Position numbers and translations under genes: made by a program. 64,000 nucleotides of DNA from Toxorhynchites rutilus septentrionalis (lineage: Eukaryota; Arthropoda; Insecta; Diptera; Culicidae): contig NC_073746.1 in NCBI RefSeq assembly GCF_029784135.1, positions 50,552,393-50,616,392 on the forward strand, written 5' to 3'. The notes beneath the pieces were generated by a model that saw nothing but the letters and a program-made list of their open reading frames with translations, did no database searches and was not told the DNA's origin. Shown piece by piece: positions 45,861-57,397 of this stretch. Within the stretch, counting starts at the first letter, position 1. The number at the start of each line of letters is the position of its first letter.

Positions 45861-45875
45861 ACCTTGATCAAAAAG

Positions 45876-46770
45876 TTCCCGGAATAAAATTCATAAAATT
45901 TCAAGAACATGACAGTATGACATGACGAACATATTAAAAGGGTCTATTTACTATAAAAAAGACAATAAATTAGAAATGTTTTTTTTAATATCTCGGGAAT
46001 GACTGCATTTAGAAGGAGATTGATAAATAGCTTTTTTTATTTTAAATCACATCAAGATTCATAATTTGTGGCCAAAAATGATTGTTAACATACAAAAATT
46101 CGAAGTTTCGAAAATTCATAAAAATTCGATGTTCCACAGAGTCCGTCAAAAATAGTTTTCTTGGACTTATTTTTGAATTTTCTACATGACTTCTATTTTA
46201 TACGAAAAAAATAACCCTCTACCACCCAAGTTTTTTATTTATCTAAAAAAACCTACTCCACTTTTATCTCGAATTCCGACTTTCAACATAAAATACTCCT
46301 AGCAGAAAGCTGCCAGCATAAAAAAAAGTGTATGTGTGGTAGATGAAAATATTCTAAAGACGTTCTAGTGGGGGTATATAGAGAATATCGTCTGAATAAT
46401 TTGAAAAGAGAATCCTCGAAGCCCGTCTAAAGGCGGGCTTGAGCTGTAGAGGGTTAAGAAAAATAGAAAAAAAATTCTTTAACATTACAAGTTAAAGTTT
46501 GTTTTGTATATAAAAACAGAGTACTATTTTTTCTCAGTGTATTTTTTTCAATTTTCAATTTTCGAGATATAAATTATCAAAAATTTATCTTACTTAAATC
46601 GATACACCCTTTTAAAAAGTCACACTAGAGCTAAAAAAAAATACCAATTACTGTTAAAAACTCATATTTCCTCCAACCCAAACGGAATACAAATTTTCAT
46701 TCGAATCAAAAGAACATGTTTTGAAAATCTGCATTTTTAGGACGATTTCATTTGGAATTGCACAATATCG
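45876..46770 (-). mobile_element. family G, single arm (G2) with a MITE inside
   Basis: Matches the right arm of G1 (36110-36795) in order, from TTCATAAAATTTCAnGAACATGAC to the end TTTCATTTGGAATTGC. It is split by the TTAA element at 46215-46453. Just before its left end stands CCTTGATCAAAAAGTTCCCGG, the end of another mariner family also seen at 62160. Confidence 0.65.
46215..46453. mobile_element. TTAA-target MITE (piggyBac-like)
   Basis: Inverted ends CCCTCTAC and GTAGAGGG are flanked by ATAA on the left and TTAA on the right. G1 has no such insert at the matching position. TTAA targeting and CCCT ends fit the piggyBac superfamily. Near the right end a short hairpin (AAGCCCG / CGGGCTT) is present. 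239 bases, non-coding. Confidence 0.65.
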
Positions 46771-46889
46771 ATATTGATGTTTTATCATGTTTTTTTATGG
46801 TACTATGTGAAAAAAGCACAGCTTTCTAGAAAAAATATAAAAATATATAAGCGCTTTCTATCTTTATCTGAGAAAACTATGGAACAAAA

Positions 46890-47340
46890 ATTAAGTTGAG
46901 GAAAAAGTAATTCATTATTTTTGGGTGAAATTCAAAACCATTTTTAATATGTTTCGGATTGTCCGATTTGGGTCCAATATGCACCGTTTTGTTGCAAAAT
47001 GTGTTGCTATGATAAATAAAACTTTCTAGGTTCTTAGTAGAGAAAAACTCTAGCAATAGATTTTTATAATATTCTCTTGACCCTAGTTTTTTATCACTCA
47101 GGAAGTTTTACAATGCGAGAAAAATGTGGTAATCGCTTGGTGCTAGGTTTGGACTATTTGGTGGATGCATTAGAAAACAAACATTAACACATCCGAATCG
47201 AGCTCCCAGAGTTGTGTGGTCTTGCGTTGTCCTCATGGAACAAAACACCTTCTCTGCTGGCCGATTCTGACCGTTTCTGGTCAATCGCTATTTTCAAACG
47301 GTCCATTTGTTGACTGTAGAGATCTCAATTTAGTATATAG
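46890..47340 (-). pseudogene. mariner-type transposase remnant (third lineage)
   Basis: The - strand reads DLYSQQMDRLKIAIDQKR, then GVLFHEDNARPH (second catalytic Asp), then a broken PDLAPSDYHIF region after a frame change, and finally QQNGAYWTQIGQSETY, the usual end of this mariner lineage. Several stops and shifts kill it. The N-terminal 40% is missing. It differs from the lineages at 4505 and 8605. Confidence 0.7.
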
Positions 47341-48555
47341 TACTATAAAAAATAAAAAAATATAATTAAAAATCAACAACAAAAAAATCAAAAAATATAT
47401 TGCACGTATTTTACTGTTATAGTATCGGAACCATTCACAATTCCAGAGGTTTGGCTTGCATTTTCGCCTTTATACAAGGTAAAGTGTAAAATGTACCGAA
47501 TCTCTTTTTGTAGACTTCGATTGTTAACGCCCTGTAACTCACAACTGAATGGAACAAAAAAACAGTTAAAGATTTTTTTTAGTGTGAAATGTCAGTTTTA
47601 CAAAGAGCTTATACTTGAAACTGTATAATATTATTGAATACTCGAGATATTGATCACTAAAGCCAACTACAGAGAAAATGATGAATTTCACCAACCTAAT
47701 ATTTGCGGAGTATTATAATGTCCGCAAATATCTTCTGATGCTATTTCTGGCTGGTAAAATCATGTGAATTTGATCTCTCAGCAAAAAGCTGAATATCCAT
47801 CTCACTCTCTTTCTCTAACATTTCTTATTCATGAGGACTCACACACACAGACACACACATTCGAAAGCGTTCGAAAACAGAAATCATTCATTCGCATTTC
47901 AACGCAAGTCCCTATTGTTCTCGCATACATTATTCTTGCTGAGTTCCTCACTCGTTGTTCAGTCCAATCATAAAAGAAATTATCAAATGTAAAGTCCGGG
48001 TAGATTTCCCTTGGTTTAGTCTGGTTGGCTCAATCGAAGCCTTTCAAGAGGTGTTAGATTTGCTATATTATAACTTCATTGAGCGCAAAGGGAAGAATTG
48101 AAGTCCTGTTAGGTGATATTAAAAACCATCGTGTGATCGTGTAAAAATTGGTTATATGCAAAAACTGAACGGTAAGTCGCTAATCTATATAGTTTGCGAT
48201 TGTTTGCGAAACTTGAACGAAAAAACGAAAAGTTTCAGTAAATATGGAAAACCAAAAATATCTCCACAGATTATTTATATGTTTGTAGTTTGTAGACAAA
48301 TTAATTTAAGCTAACAGATGCTACGATGGCTTGACGATAAACATCGAACTTAGACTGAAGATATCCAGGAGAACAAATACATACATGATGCCAACAACAA
48401 GTTGTTCTCCTTTGAAGAATATCAACATGTTGTGAAAGAAAAAGTAACCGGCCGATGACATATTTGAAAGTGTTTGTTTGTATTAGTCATTTTATGTGAG
48501 TAGTTGTTTTTTTATATCAGAACGAGACACATTTATTTGTTTACAATAACTAACT
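47341..48555. other. non-repeated stretch, no gene recognised
   Basis: The 69-codon + frame at 47764-47973 has a CA-rich stretch (CACACACACAGACACACACA near 47842). No motif. Nothing else seen. Confidence 0.3.
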
Positions 48556-48559
48556 TTTG

Positions 48560-48826
48560 TGCTCCCGTGGCCGAATGGTTAGCGTCACACAGGCCGGGGG
48601 TTCGAGTTCAATTCCCTTTCTGGTCGAGGGAATTTTTCGTCCAAGAAATTTCCTCCGACTTGCACTGTGGTCACGCGTATTCTAGACCTTGTCACTCAGA
48701 ATGCATTCAAGGCGTGTTGTTTGGCATAGTAATCTCAACTAAGTACTAATAAAAAAATGACGCAAGTAATGCTATGTTGAGACGACGAATTTACTCTAGG
48801 AACGTTAGTGCCATTTATGATGAAAA
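48560..48826 (+). mobile_element. tRNA-derived SINE (family 1), copy a
   Basis: tRNA-like head with A box (TGGCCGAATGGTTAGCG) and B box (GGTTCGAGTTCAATTCC; the B-box region has a short insertion), then a body shared with copy b at 52248: CAAGAAATTTCCTCCGACTT, GCACTGTGGTCACGCGTATT, AAGGCGTGTT, AACTAAGTA. Possible target duplication ACTAACTTTTG / ACCAACCTTTG with two changes. Older than copy b. Confidence 0.82.
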
Positions 48827-50476
48827 GAACCAACCTTTGTATGACCATTTTTGGTTCAAAGATTATTTTCGACAGGGGATAGACCAAAACAATGGGACTA
48901 GCAAATTTTTGTCTATGTCATACCCTTCGGAAATTATTCTTTTTTAGATGGAACTGATTTCGTTTGACGATTACTTACCTTTATGATTCCACTAAACACA
49001 GAGCATACTATTGGTACAACGATATTTATCTTTGGTACGTTTCTAATAGCAATAATATATTCATTTCTCATCTTTAGTGATTATGTGATACGAAAATTCT
49101 TCTTTCTTTTCTTTTCTTTTCTCCGAAATTTCTTTTTGTCCTCGTATTTGGAGAAGCATTCCACAAATGGTACTATGCTTTTTACTATAATTTTTGTAAA
49201 ACCCAGTTCCTAGTTTTTTCAATAATTCTCATGTTGCTGCCAATCATGATTTTATTTACTCACACGTTTATGAAGAGTTTATGAATTTTGAAAAGAAATA
49301 TTCTCGTAGGGAATCGTAGGGAATAGTATCTGCATTCACAAATTATCTAAACACATTCGAGCGTGAGTATCAGAAATAAATTCCGAACGGATGACAAGCT
49401 GTGGATTGACTGCAGCTGTAAGCTTCCGCCGCCCATAACCATCAGTTACTGTCACATCTTTGAAATTTGTAATTGTAATGAATTACTCTTGGTTTTCACT
49501 CCCCGTTAGGTTTCTAATATGGGGACAATCCGCTGCATAGTAAACCAAACTGACAAAAGTTGGGTGCAACTCATAAATTTCAGCGCTGCATGATAATCGA
49601 TCTGTGGCTGGCGATTCGGGCTGTTCACAATCTAGCTCTATTCAGCCTCTGTCTCTGAGCCATTTCTTCCACTAATGAATTGTGGTTACAACAATAACGT
49701 GGTCATTGTGGACCACCCCTACCAAATTGATACGTTTAGCAGCGCCACTTTGGTTATCATCATCCAAAGCCCACCGCAGAGTCCGGTGGTTCTCTGTTGG
49801 GCGAAGGCGAGGCGTGAGGCACACTCGCAATGTTTCAATTATTGTGGTCAAAAACCACCGACCGTCCCAAAGGAGAATGCTTGACGACAATCGACGGTCC
49901 TGCGCTGACGATTGGTCCACCGGCCCAATTGGTCAACCGGGACCGATTATTAATTACTCGTAAACAGGCGGATAAATCGTGGAAATCTGATTTCAAAACA
50001 GATACAATTCGCTCGTTTATGACTGAACGACAAACGGAAACAACCGGGGATTTCGTTGTCGATGGCTGGACTGTTTTTGTAGGCACTAGCCGTGCCTTCC
50101 GAATGCTTATAGCGTGTAGAAATGCTTTTATCTGATGAAAATCTATACTAGTTAGTAACGGTCAACAAATTGTCGAGCGTGTAATTCATTTTTCGTTATG
50201 TTGATTTATGTGTTTTTTGATACCGATGTACAGCTTAACTTTCGTCCTGTGTGATTTGATAGGATCTTGGATATTCGACAGCAATGGTGCCGAATAGTGG
50301 AGCGAATATTCGAATCAGGATCTCACTAGCATATCGACATTTTCTATTATGAGTCTAACGGCATTATTCACGAGATGCAATCAATTACGTCTAAAAAAAT
50401 CCTATTTATCCACCACCACCAGGGGTCGCATTTCATGGTGCCTTTTTTTTAAATTCCATTCCATATCCCGTTGCAG
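48827..50476 (+). promoter_or_regulatory. upstream region of BicC, promoter not located
   Basis: Mostly non-repeated. 49640-50350 is richer in GC and CpG than the rest and is the best place for the BicC promoter and a non-coding first exon. A pyrimidine tract ending CCCGTTGCAG at 50467-50476 is a fitting splice acceptor for the exon with the start codon. Overlapping open frames at 49672-50135 on both strands are shadows of base composition. No TATA box was found. Confidence 0.35.
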
Positions 50477-50667
50477 CTTTCAACAGCGGTTCAGAATAGA
50501 TATATCTACGAGCGGACAATACGCGACAAATAACCATCAACATTATCACCGACGTCACCCAATACAACGCTGGGCGTACAAAAAAAAATCGAGAAACAAA
50601 TACTCTCGCTCACATATACACATCACTCAAACGCAAGAACCGCACCGCAGCAGCTGGGCTCTGAAAA
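50477..50667 (+). other. BicC: probable BicC 5' untranslated sequence
   Basis: Lies between the candidate acceptor and the start codon; A- and C-rich, typical of an insect leader. An in-frame TGA at 50662-50664 shuts the frame before the ATG. Confidence 0.45.
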
Positions 50668-50875
50668 ATGATGACATCCTGTCCACCTTTCAACAAGCAC
50701 ATCTTCATCAATGGGGGACCTCCGAGCGAAACGACCGGCAGCGAAATCTCGTCGGTCGAGAGTGATTGGGGTGACCTGCGGTTGATTGCGGCTCAGTTGG
50801 GCGTAGCCAATCCGGACGATCTACATGTCGAGCGGTTCAAGGTGGACCGCCTGAAGCTGGAGGATATGATTAAAG
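50668..50875 (+). CDS. BicC: Bicaudal C, first coding exon
   Basis: Bicaudal C is a cytoplasmic KH- and SAM-domain RNA-binding protein. In flies it represses translation of maternal mRNAs, works with the CCR4-NOT deadenylase, and is needed for anterior-posterior patterning of the embryo. This exon encodes residues 1-69 and the first base of codon 70. The stretch SEISSVESDWGDLR and then NPDDLHVERFKVDR is the conserved N-terminal signature before the KH array. The start is fixed by the in-frame TGA two codons upstream; the second Met (50671) is an alternative. The donor reads AAAG/GTAGG at 50875/50876. The next exon starts 7,571 bases away, with SINE, mariner, B and F elements in between. Confidence 0.9.
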
Positions 50876-52234
50876 GTAGGAGAATTTGATCCCCTGCAGG
50901 TGATGAGTTATGTCCGATTGACAGCTTGTTAGCGCGGGTCTATTGTAACAAAAAATGACTTGCATAGGTTCGTAAATCGCAGTTGTGGCACGCAGACACC
51001 ATTTGTGAGAACATTTTTACATTCATTTAATTATTATCCTCCAAATGTAAGAATTTCTTCTTGAAATTATGAATATATTTTCATTATTTTCATTTTTTAT
51101 AATCATTCATTTGGTATGATTTTGATCATGAATTCGGTTCTTACAAATTACAAATGCTAGAAATATTGTAAAAATGCCGATAGAATATACTGTCATTCTC
51201 GTAACTTCACTCGGCTTCATATTGTAATCAATCATAAAAACAGTTTTTAGTTTCGTTGATTTATTACCTTTTTATGTGTTTTTCGGCACATTGCTACAAT
51301 AGAAAACAAAATTCAACTATCGAGATATGTTAATATAATTTGTTTATGTCATATACAAACTACAATTTACTGCAATTCAGTTTTCGATTATTTTTTTAAT
51401 CATTGTTATTAGAATGTACGTCGATACACGTTACGTTACATAGGGACGTGAAGTTGTTACATTTTTTTCTTCTTTCGGTAGTATGGATGAGTTGTTTATA
51501 ATTACGTATGCAACAATAAATGTACAATTATGAACTACATTTTATTTTTCTGATCATTTCTTATTTAGGAAATCAGCTCTCGAGCCAAATATTCGTGACT
51601 TGCTGGGGGCTAATCGATTTTCTTCAAATATACAAATATACAATACTGGGGCCTATACAAGTAGTAAGAGATTGTATTGTGATTTTGGAATCCAATAATC
51701 TCAGAGAAGTGAGAGGAAAATTCCACAGCATAGGATTCCCAGTAAGGTTTTAAATTATAGGAGGATTGCATTTCTTTAACACGATTGTCGCGAGCTGGCT
51801 GAGTTCCTTGCGGGGTCAAACTTATTAAATGAAGGTTGAACTTTGTTTGTAGACAACTTCTATATGATCTAGCAATATTTTTATTTGTTTGAATATTTTG
51901 TGCCCAAATTTGTATTTTATCCTCTACAGATTACTGTGACATGAAAATTTTCATCAATGGAATTTCATGGACTTCTTTTAATTAAATCCTAAATAAAACA
52001 TGAATATTTAGAAACATATAGTAAAAAAATGCTATTGCTTTCTTCACTAAAAACCACAATTTTCGCAGTTTTGCATTACAGCAGACATTGTACATTTGGA
52101 AGCTTATGTTTTGATCTATATTTTGTATGTGGTCACAATTTTGGCAAAATGCAGCAACAAAACTTTTAAACTGGTTTTCTACAATTTTTTTAAATTATAT
52201 TTAATGAAAGAGATTCGTTTTATTTATATTTTTT
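50876..52234 (+). other. BicC intron 1, left part, no features
   Basis: AT-rich intron sequence. The small + frame at 51520-51753 has no motif. No regulatory element could be singled out. Confidence 0.4.
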
Positions 52235-52247
52235 AGGTGTACCGGTA

Positions 52248-52521
52248 GGTGCACCCGTGGCCGAGTGGTTAGCGTCTCACATTATCATGCCGGGTGTTCG
52301 GGTTCGATTCCCGTTCTGGCCGAAGGATTTTTCGTCGAAGAAATTTCCTTCGACTTGCACTGTGGTCACGCGTATTCAAGAGCTTGCCCCTCGGAATACG
52401 TTCAAGGCGTGTTATTTGGCTTAAGAAATCTGAACTAAGTATTAATAAATGACGCTAGTTAATGCATACGTTGAGACGGCAAAAGTTCCACAGGAAACGT
52501 TAACGCCATTCAAGAAGAAGA
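52248..52521 (+). mobile_element. tRNA-derived SINE (family 1), copy b, complete with 13-base target duplication
   Basis: A box TGGCCGAGTGGTTAGCG and B box GGTTCGATTCCC are intact. The body matches copy a, and the tail is AAGAAGAAG. AGGTGTACCGGTA occurs exactly at 52235-52247 and 52522-52534. The target is itself the end of a mariner element, so the SINE landed in an older mariner. Confidence 0.92.
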
Positions 52522-52534
52522 AGGTGTACCGGTA

Positions 52535-53080
52535 AGTTTCTTCGGTTTTACAACAGATGACGTAACTTGGTTATTATTCCAGTGAATCAAATTTTTAGAC
52601 ATTCGTTGGAAAGATACTTTCATTGTGCGTCTTTTTCAGTATTTGTCAAAATGTTGAAGCGTAAACAACATAGTTTTTTGTCACTTCGAATATGTCGAGA
52701 ACACTCCCCGCCAACGAGAATGTTCTTGCGGGTAGTGTTACTTCATTACTTCAATATGAATAAAAATGCTGAGGGAAGTCTTCGCATTTTGGTGGAAGTT
52801 TATGGGGACCATGCTCCAACGAACGTGGCAAACGTAGTTTGCTAGGTTTAAAAGTGGTAATTTTGACTAGGAAGACGAAGAACGTTCCGGACCGCCAAAA
52901 AAGTTTGAAGATGAAGAATTGGAGGCTTTACTCGATCAAGATCCGTCACAAACGCAACAATAACTTGCAAAAGCACTTGGAGTAGGTCAGCAAAACATAT
53001 CCGATCGTTTAAAAGCCATGGGAATGATCCGAAAGAAAGGACATTGGGTGCCGTATGAATTGAAGCCGCAAGAGTCTAAC
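52535..53080 (+). pseudogene. mariner transposase N-terminal remnant
   Basis: The left end GGTGTACCGGTAAGTTTC belongs to a mariner (split by the SINE). Inside, across stops and frame changes, are NKNAEGSLRILVEVYGDHAP, then PKKFEDEELEALLDQDPSQT (read through changes), then a KAMGMIRKKG and VPYELKPQE region. These form the DNA-binding half. The catalytic half is absent; family B follows. Confidence 0.75.
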
Positions 53081-53084
53081 GCTG

Positions 53085-53340
53085 TTTTTTATACTATAGT
53101 AATAAAAATAGAGCACTCTCTATCTTCAACCATGTAAACTACAAAAAAAAACAAATACAATCTACAATCGAAACCAAATCCAGTTTTTTGCACGTGTGAA
53201 ATTTTGTCAATTCAATAGTAACTTATTGGCTTCAATTTGATATGTCGATTATTTCAGTAGTAGATCAGTAGTTCAATAGTTTTTTTTTAAAAGTCATTTT
53301 TGGAAAAACGGGAAAAATTTGTACTGCTTAGAAAGTAATG
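53085..53340. mobile_element. family B fragment (B8)
   Basis: Matches the centre of B: ATAGAGCACTCTCTATCTTC, AACCATGTAAACTACAAAAA, TTCAATTTGATATGTCGAT. Both ends missing. Confidence 0.55.
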
Positions 53341-54249
53341 ACCACCAAATATGCTCATACACTGTTTTACCGAAGACAAATATTTGACACTTTTCGACAG
53401 ATAAAATTTGATCAACGTGTACTAGTCAAATATGTTCGACACAAAATACGACGAATAATTTTTAAATTATTGAACGCCTATGTTCGCGCTCAACTGATCT
53501 GATTTTCGGATGCTACCAGAAACTGATTTAAATTTAAACTAAGAACTTAACGTGATCAAAATTTATTTCCTTGTCAAAACGGAAAAACGGCGGTACAATT
53601 CTGAGCCTGCTATAATTTTATATTTCTTTTCGGTCTCTATTGATTCTACTTCTATTCTGCTTTTCCACACAATCAGCTGTTTCTATACATGTATAGTGAG
53701 AAACAGACCAAGCCATACTGTGTAAGTAAAAAAATACACAGCATCGTTTGACTGTTGGGATTACGGTAGCTCGGGATGCTCAAATTTCATTTCGGCATGA
53801 ATAGCTTAAATTTTTGTTCCATCAGTTCGACAAACCTGTTAGTATATGGTTACTTTACGTTAAATATTTCAGCTGATTTTTTCCCATGTTTGATATTGTT
53901 TGCCACTGTTGATAATTGCAGAGTGGCAAACAAAATAGTGTTTTTACAAATTTCAAACCAAACTTTATCTGTCAAAAAGTGTCAAATAATTGACCTCCGG
54001 ACAAATAGTGTACGGCCTTAGGGATCATTTAGAAATGTTTTGATATAACAGCCGATTTCGTTGGCAATGAGATTTTATTCCTGAACGCGAAGCTGACTAT
54101 TATTTTGATTTTCTACTGCGTTCAAACAGTCCCAGAAGGTGTCATGAGTTTCGCGTATAAGGTTTGATTCAGTTTCATCTCATTTGCTTCGTTTTGCTGA
54201 TGTTGTAACTCGTTAAATTTTACGTTTTTCACTTCCATAATGTTATATA
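53341..54249. other. intron sequence, no feature recognised
   Basis: AT-rich; the 81-codon + frame at 53776-54021 has no motif. Confidence 0.3.
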
Positions 54250-54675
54250 AGTAGCCAGCCTTGCACAGTATTCAGGACCGACTTCAATATTATCCCCAAA
54301 TGATTCAATTTCATTACACAAGTATGACTGTGACGGCATAATATTGTACGTCTATGGACAACCTTCAATAATAATATCAATAAATTCGTACCATATTATT
54401 GTGCGTGTATGGGGTGCTTTAGACAGTATTCGTCAATAGAATCGTCCAATTTGAATTTATTGTCTTCGTTACAGCCTAAATCGCACTCTGAATTAGTACA
54501 CTTTGCGGTTATTCACACTGAAGACCAGATTTTTTCACTGATCCGTTCAGTCAAGGGGTCGAGTTCATTTTTTAATACACTCAGAATGTGCACATTTTAC
54601 ACCAACGGGTTCAAGCACATTTCAAGAAGGTACATCTTAGCTTCAAGGAAATGTTTTGTTGGTTTGAATTCGGCG
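54250..54675 (+). repeat. 426-base direct duplication, first copy
   Basis: Differs from 55938-56363 at only about two sites (A/G near 54380 and GGTCGAG versus GGACCGAG near 54558). Both start AGTAGCCAGCCTTGCACAGT and end GGTTTGAATTCGGCG. The short + frames in it are identical between copies for that reason and show no motif. Confidence 0.88.
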
Positions 54676-55937
54676 TTGGTTTGAGTCCACTTATTTAGCT
54701 GTTTCACAATCATTTACTGTACTATTTTTTTTTCATTTTTCGGTGTTAAGTCAGATCGGCACATGTGACATTTTTATGATTTCGAGAAAAACGAACATAA
54801 AGTTTAATGCTCTGCAATTTTCAAAGCAGTTAATTTTTTCGTTCAATATTGTTCTTAGAAATGTTAGCTGCTCACTGGCAATACTTTGACGTATGATAGA
54901 TGTAAAAAAACATCAAATATCATGCCAAAAATGGCAGTTACTTGGCTGCCTATACTTACATGATCCACTCTGACTGAACCAAATGAAGCATTTTCTAAGA
55001 GTTGGTTCAGTATGAATGAACAGTTTCGAAATATTTCTCAATCAATTAACCAATATGGCCGCCTTTTTGTAGCCAGCATAGAAAATCATGAGCATAGAAA
55101 TCATAACCTAAAATTAAAAATGAAGAGCTCCGCGCGATTCTCCAGCAGTGATTTTAATTGCAAATCACCAAGAAAGCTTCCGGATACCCATCCAAGCATC
55201 GCTTGCTAAAGGAAACTATCCAACTTTATCGAATATTAACATATACGACTCCAAACAATAAACAATACGTGAGCCCCCTAAGCGCGAGCCTGTTTTATGC
55301 TGCCTACGCTCAATTTGCATTGGTTGGGATATGGTTGCCAGAGACCCGCAATTAACAGTTGTCAAATTGTGCCATCCTGCTATGGAAATTAGAGCGAGAA
55401 GGATTGTGAGTTTGGAACTGCATAAACATTTGTTTGCGTTCAGTATAATAGTCTCTGCCATCTACTGCTGGCATGAACATTATTGCACGGCAAACATGCT
55501 AAGCATAAACTTCCCATTTTCAATCATCTTAAGCGGCCCATATTATACAATATAATTGCACAACATTGTGAAATTGTGAAATAATATTGAGGGTGTGTTT
55601 CAGATATTGAAATGTTGTACAATGTATGATAAAAAAAAATTAGGTATTTATTGTGCAAAGCTTACAATATTGCATGATCTATGTGTGACGTTGTGCAATA
55701 TGATGTCAGTTAATGTCAAAGCTCATGTTTACATTTACATCGTCTCGGGTGTAAAGTGAGTGTTATCCTAAAAAAATTCACAGACTGTTTTTTGAGAACG
55801 CGTGTGTCGCGATGTCCATCAAAAACGCCGACGGGGATTTTATTACCGAGTTTGTTGAGACTAATCTTTCACTTCCGGCATTATGGGATATCAAGTGTCA
55901 GGTTCCAACGAGTACTTCCGATGAAATATTGAACGTC
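54676..55937. other. sequence between the duplicated blocks, includes repeat E copy 1
   Basis: 55050-55365 is an inverted match of 62425-62720 (GTAGCCAGCATAGAAA, GATTTTAATTGCAAATC, GGGGGCTCACG in reverse). The rest is AT-rich with no gene. Confidence 0.5.
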
Positions 55938-56363
55938 AGTAGCCAGCCTTGCACAGTATTCAGGACCGACTTCAATATTATCCCCAAATGATTCAATTTC
56001 ATTACACAAGTATGACTGTGACGGCATAATATTGTACGTCTATGGACAACCTTCAATAATAATGTCAATAAATTCGTACCATATTATTGTGCGTGTATGG
56101 GGTGCTTTAGACAGTATTCGTCAATAGAATCGTCCAATTTGAATTTATTGTCTTCGTTACAGCCTAAATCGCACTCTGAATTAGTACACTTTGCGGTTAT
56201 TCACACTGAAGACCAGATTTTTTCACTGATCCGTTCAGTCAAGGGGACCGAGTTCATTTTTTAATACACTCAGAATGTGCACATTTTACACCAACGGGTT
56301 CAAGCACATTTCAAGAAGGTACATCTTAGCTTCAAGGAAATGTTTTGTTGGTTTGAATTCGGC
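55938..56363 (+). repeat. 426-base direct duplication, second copy
   Basis: See the first copy at 54250. The outer flanks of the two copies differ at once on both sides. Confidence 0.88.
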
Positions 56364-56461
56364 GCTTGGATATTGTTGGTCCACTCTGTCTGCATATGAT
56401 ATAGAGTCATTTCGCCATGGTAAATGGTACATGGTCCGTTCTGACTGCATACTATGAGGAT

Positions 56462-56795
56462 TTTTTTTTATCAATCATAACAATTTCGATCCGTTATTCC
56501 TGCTGTATGCGTGCTTTTCCAAATCTGATAAATGTGGTATGTAGCTTAAATAATACTTAACTAAATGTAATCAATAACTCGAAATTTTCAATTTTACGAC
56601 ATGGTCCGCTCTGACTTAAAACCGACCAAATGAAGGCAACAGAAACTTTTTTGAAAACAATTTTTTTTTTATTTTAAATGTCTGGAACAAAAAATAAATT
56701 CAATAACTTTGTTATTGTTGAAATTCGAGCATATGCGCCGAAGGATTTCTTTTTTCATCAAATATGGTTCTCTATCACCTACCGAAGGATTCCGA
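56462..56795 (+). repeat. family L repeat, second copy
   Basis: Nearly the same as 34011-34335. It continues into sequence related to 57945-58200 and ends at a family F inverted end (near 56885-57100), so L may be the inner part of a larger F element. Confidence 0.7.
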
Positions 56796-56879
56796 ATGTA
56801 TGTATTTTTTTCATGTTGCCTTTAGGTAGATGAATCAAAAATTGAATTCTTCCTTTATATTCAAAAATCAAAATATATT

Positions 56880-57100
56880 ACTCATAGGACTCGATTATAT
56901 ATAATCGCAATTTCACTTTCAACGTTAGTTTTGGAATCCAATACATAATCGAACTACAAAAAAACGATTTTGCTATTAATGTTTGACATTCATAAATTAA
57001 TGAAAAAAATGTTTTCTTAAGATTCGATTATGTATAGGATTTGAAAATATTTGTTGAAAAAAATGATCGACTATATATAATCGAGTCCGACCTGTAGTAC
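56880..57100. mobile_element. family F end pieces
   Basis: CTCGATTATATATAATCG near 56890 and TATATATAATCGAGTCCGACC ending near 57096 are the inverted F ends. Together with 54-56 kb sequences they may form a second, rearranged F copy. Confidence 0.5.
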
Positions 57101-57397
57101 ATAAAAGATTTTTTTTAAAATTGTTTTTCTGTTTTTATTATGTATAATCAAAACAGGACCTTTATTCTTTATTTAGGAATATTGATTCTAAACGGAAAGT
57201 TTAATCAATTTTTTTTTGTTTTATGTAAAAATTGTGTACATTTCTCCTTGAAATGTGATCATTTATTTGCTTAATGCACACATACAGTATCTCCTAGTTT
57301 CGCATTCGCGGATGAAGAGCCGAATATCCGGCCATCCCGCCTCGAAGTTTCATGATAAATCTTAACATTGGACAGCACAGATAATAAATTCAGTATA

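Noticed and set aside
48560..48640. Possible functional tRNA gene
   Set aside because: The tRNA-like head is followed by a shared 200-base body and tail, and the same unit with a target duplication is at 52248, so it is a SINE.
49672..50135. Overlapping frames of 70-100 codons upstream of BicC
   Set aside because: Open on both strands in several frames owing to base composition, with no conserved motif and no in-phase join to the BicC exon.
54250..56363. LTR pair of a retrotransposon
   Set aside because: The duplicated blocks do not begin TG or end CA, lack a flanking target duplication, and the sequence between them has no gag/pol signs.
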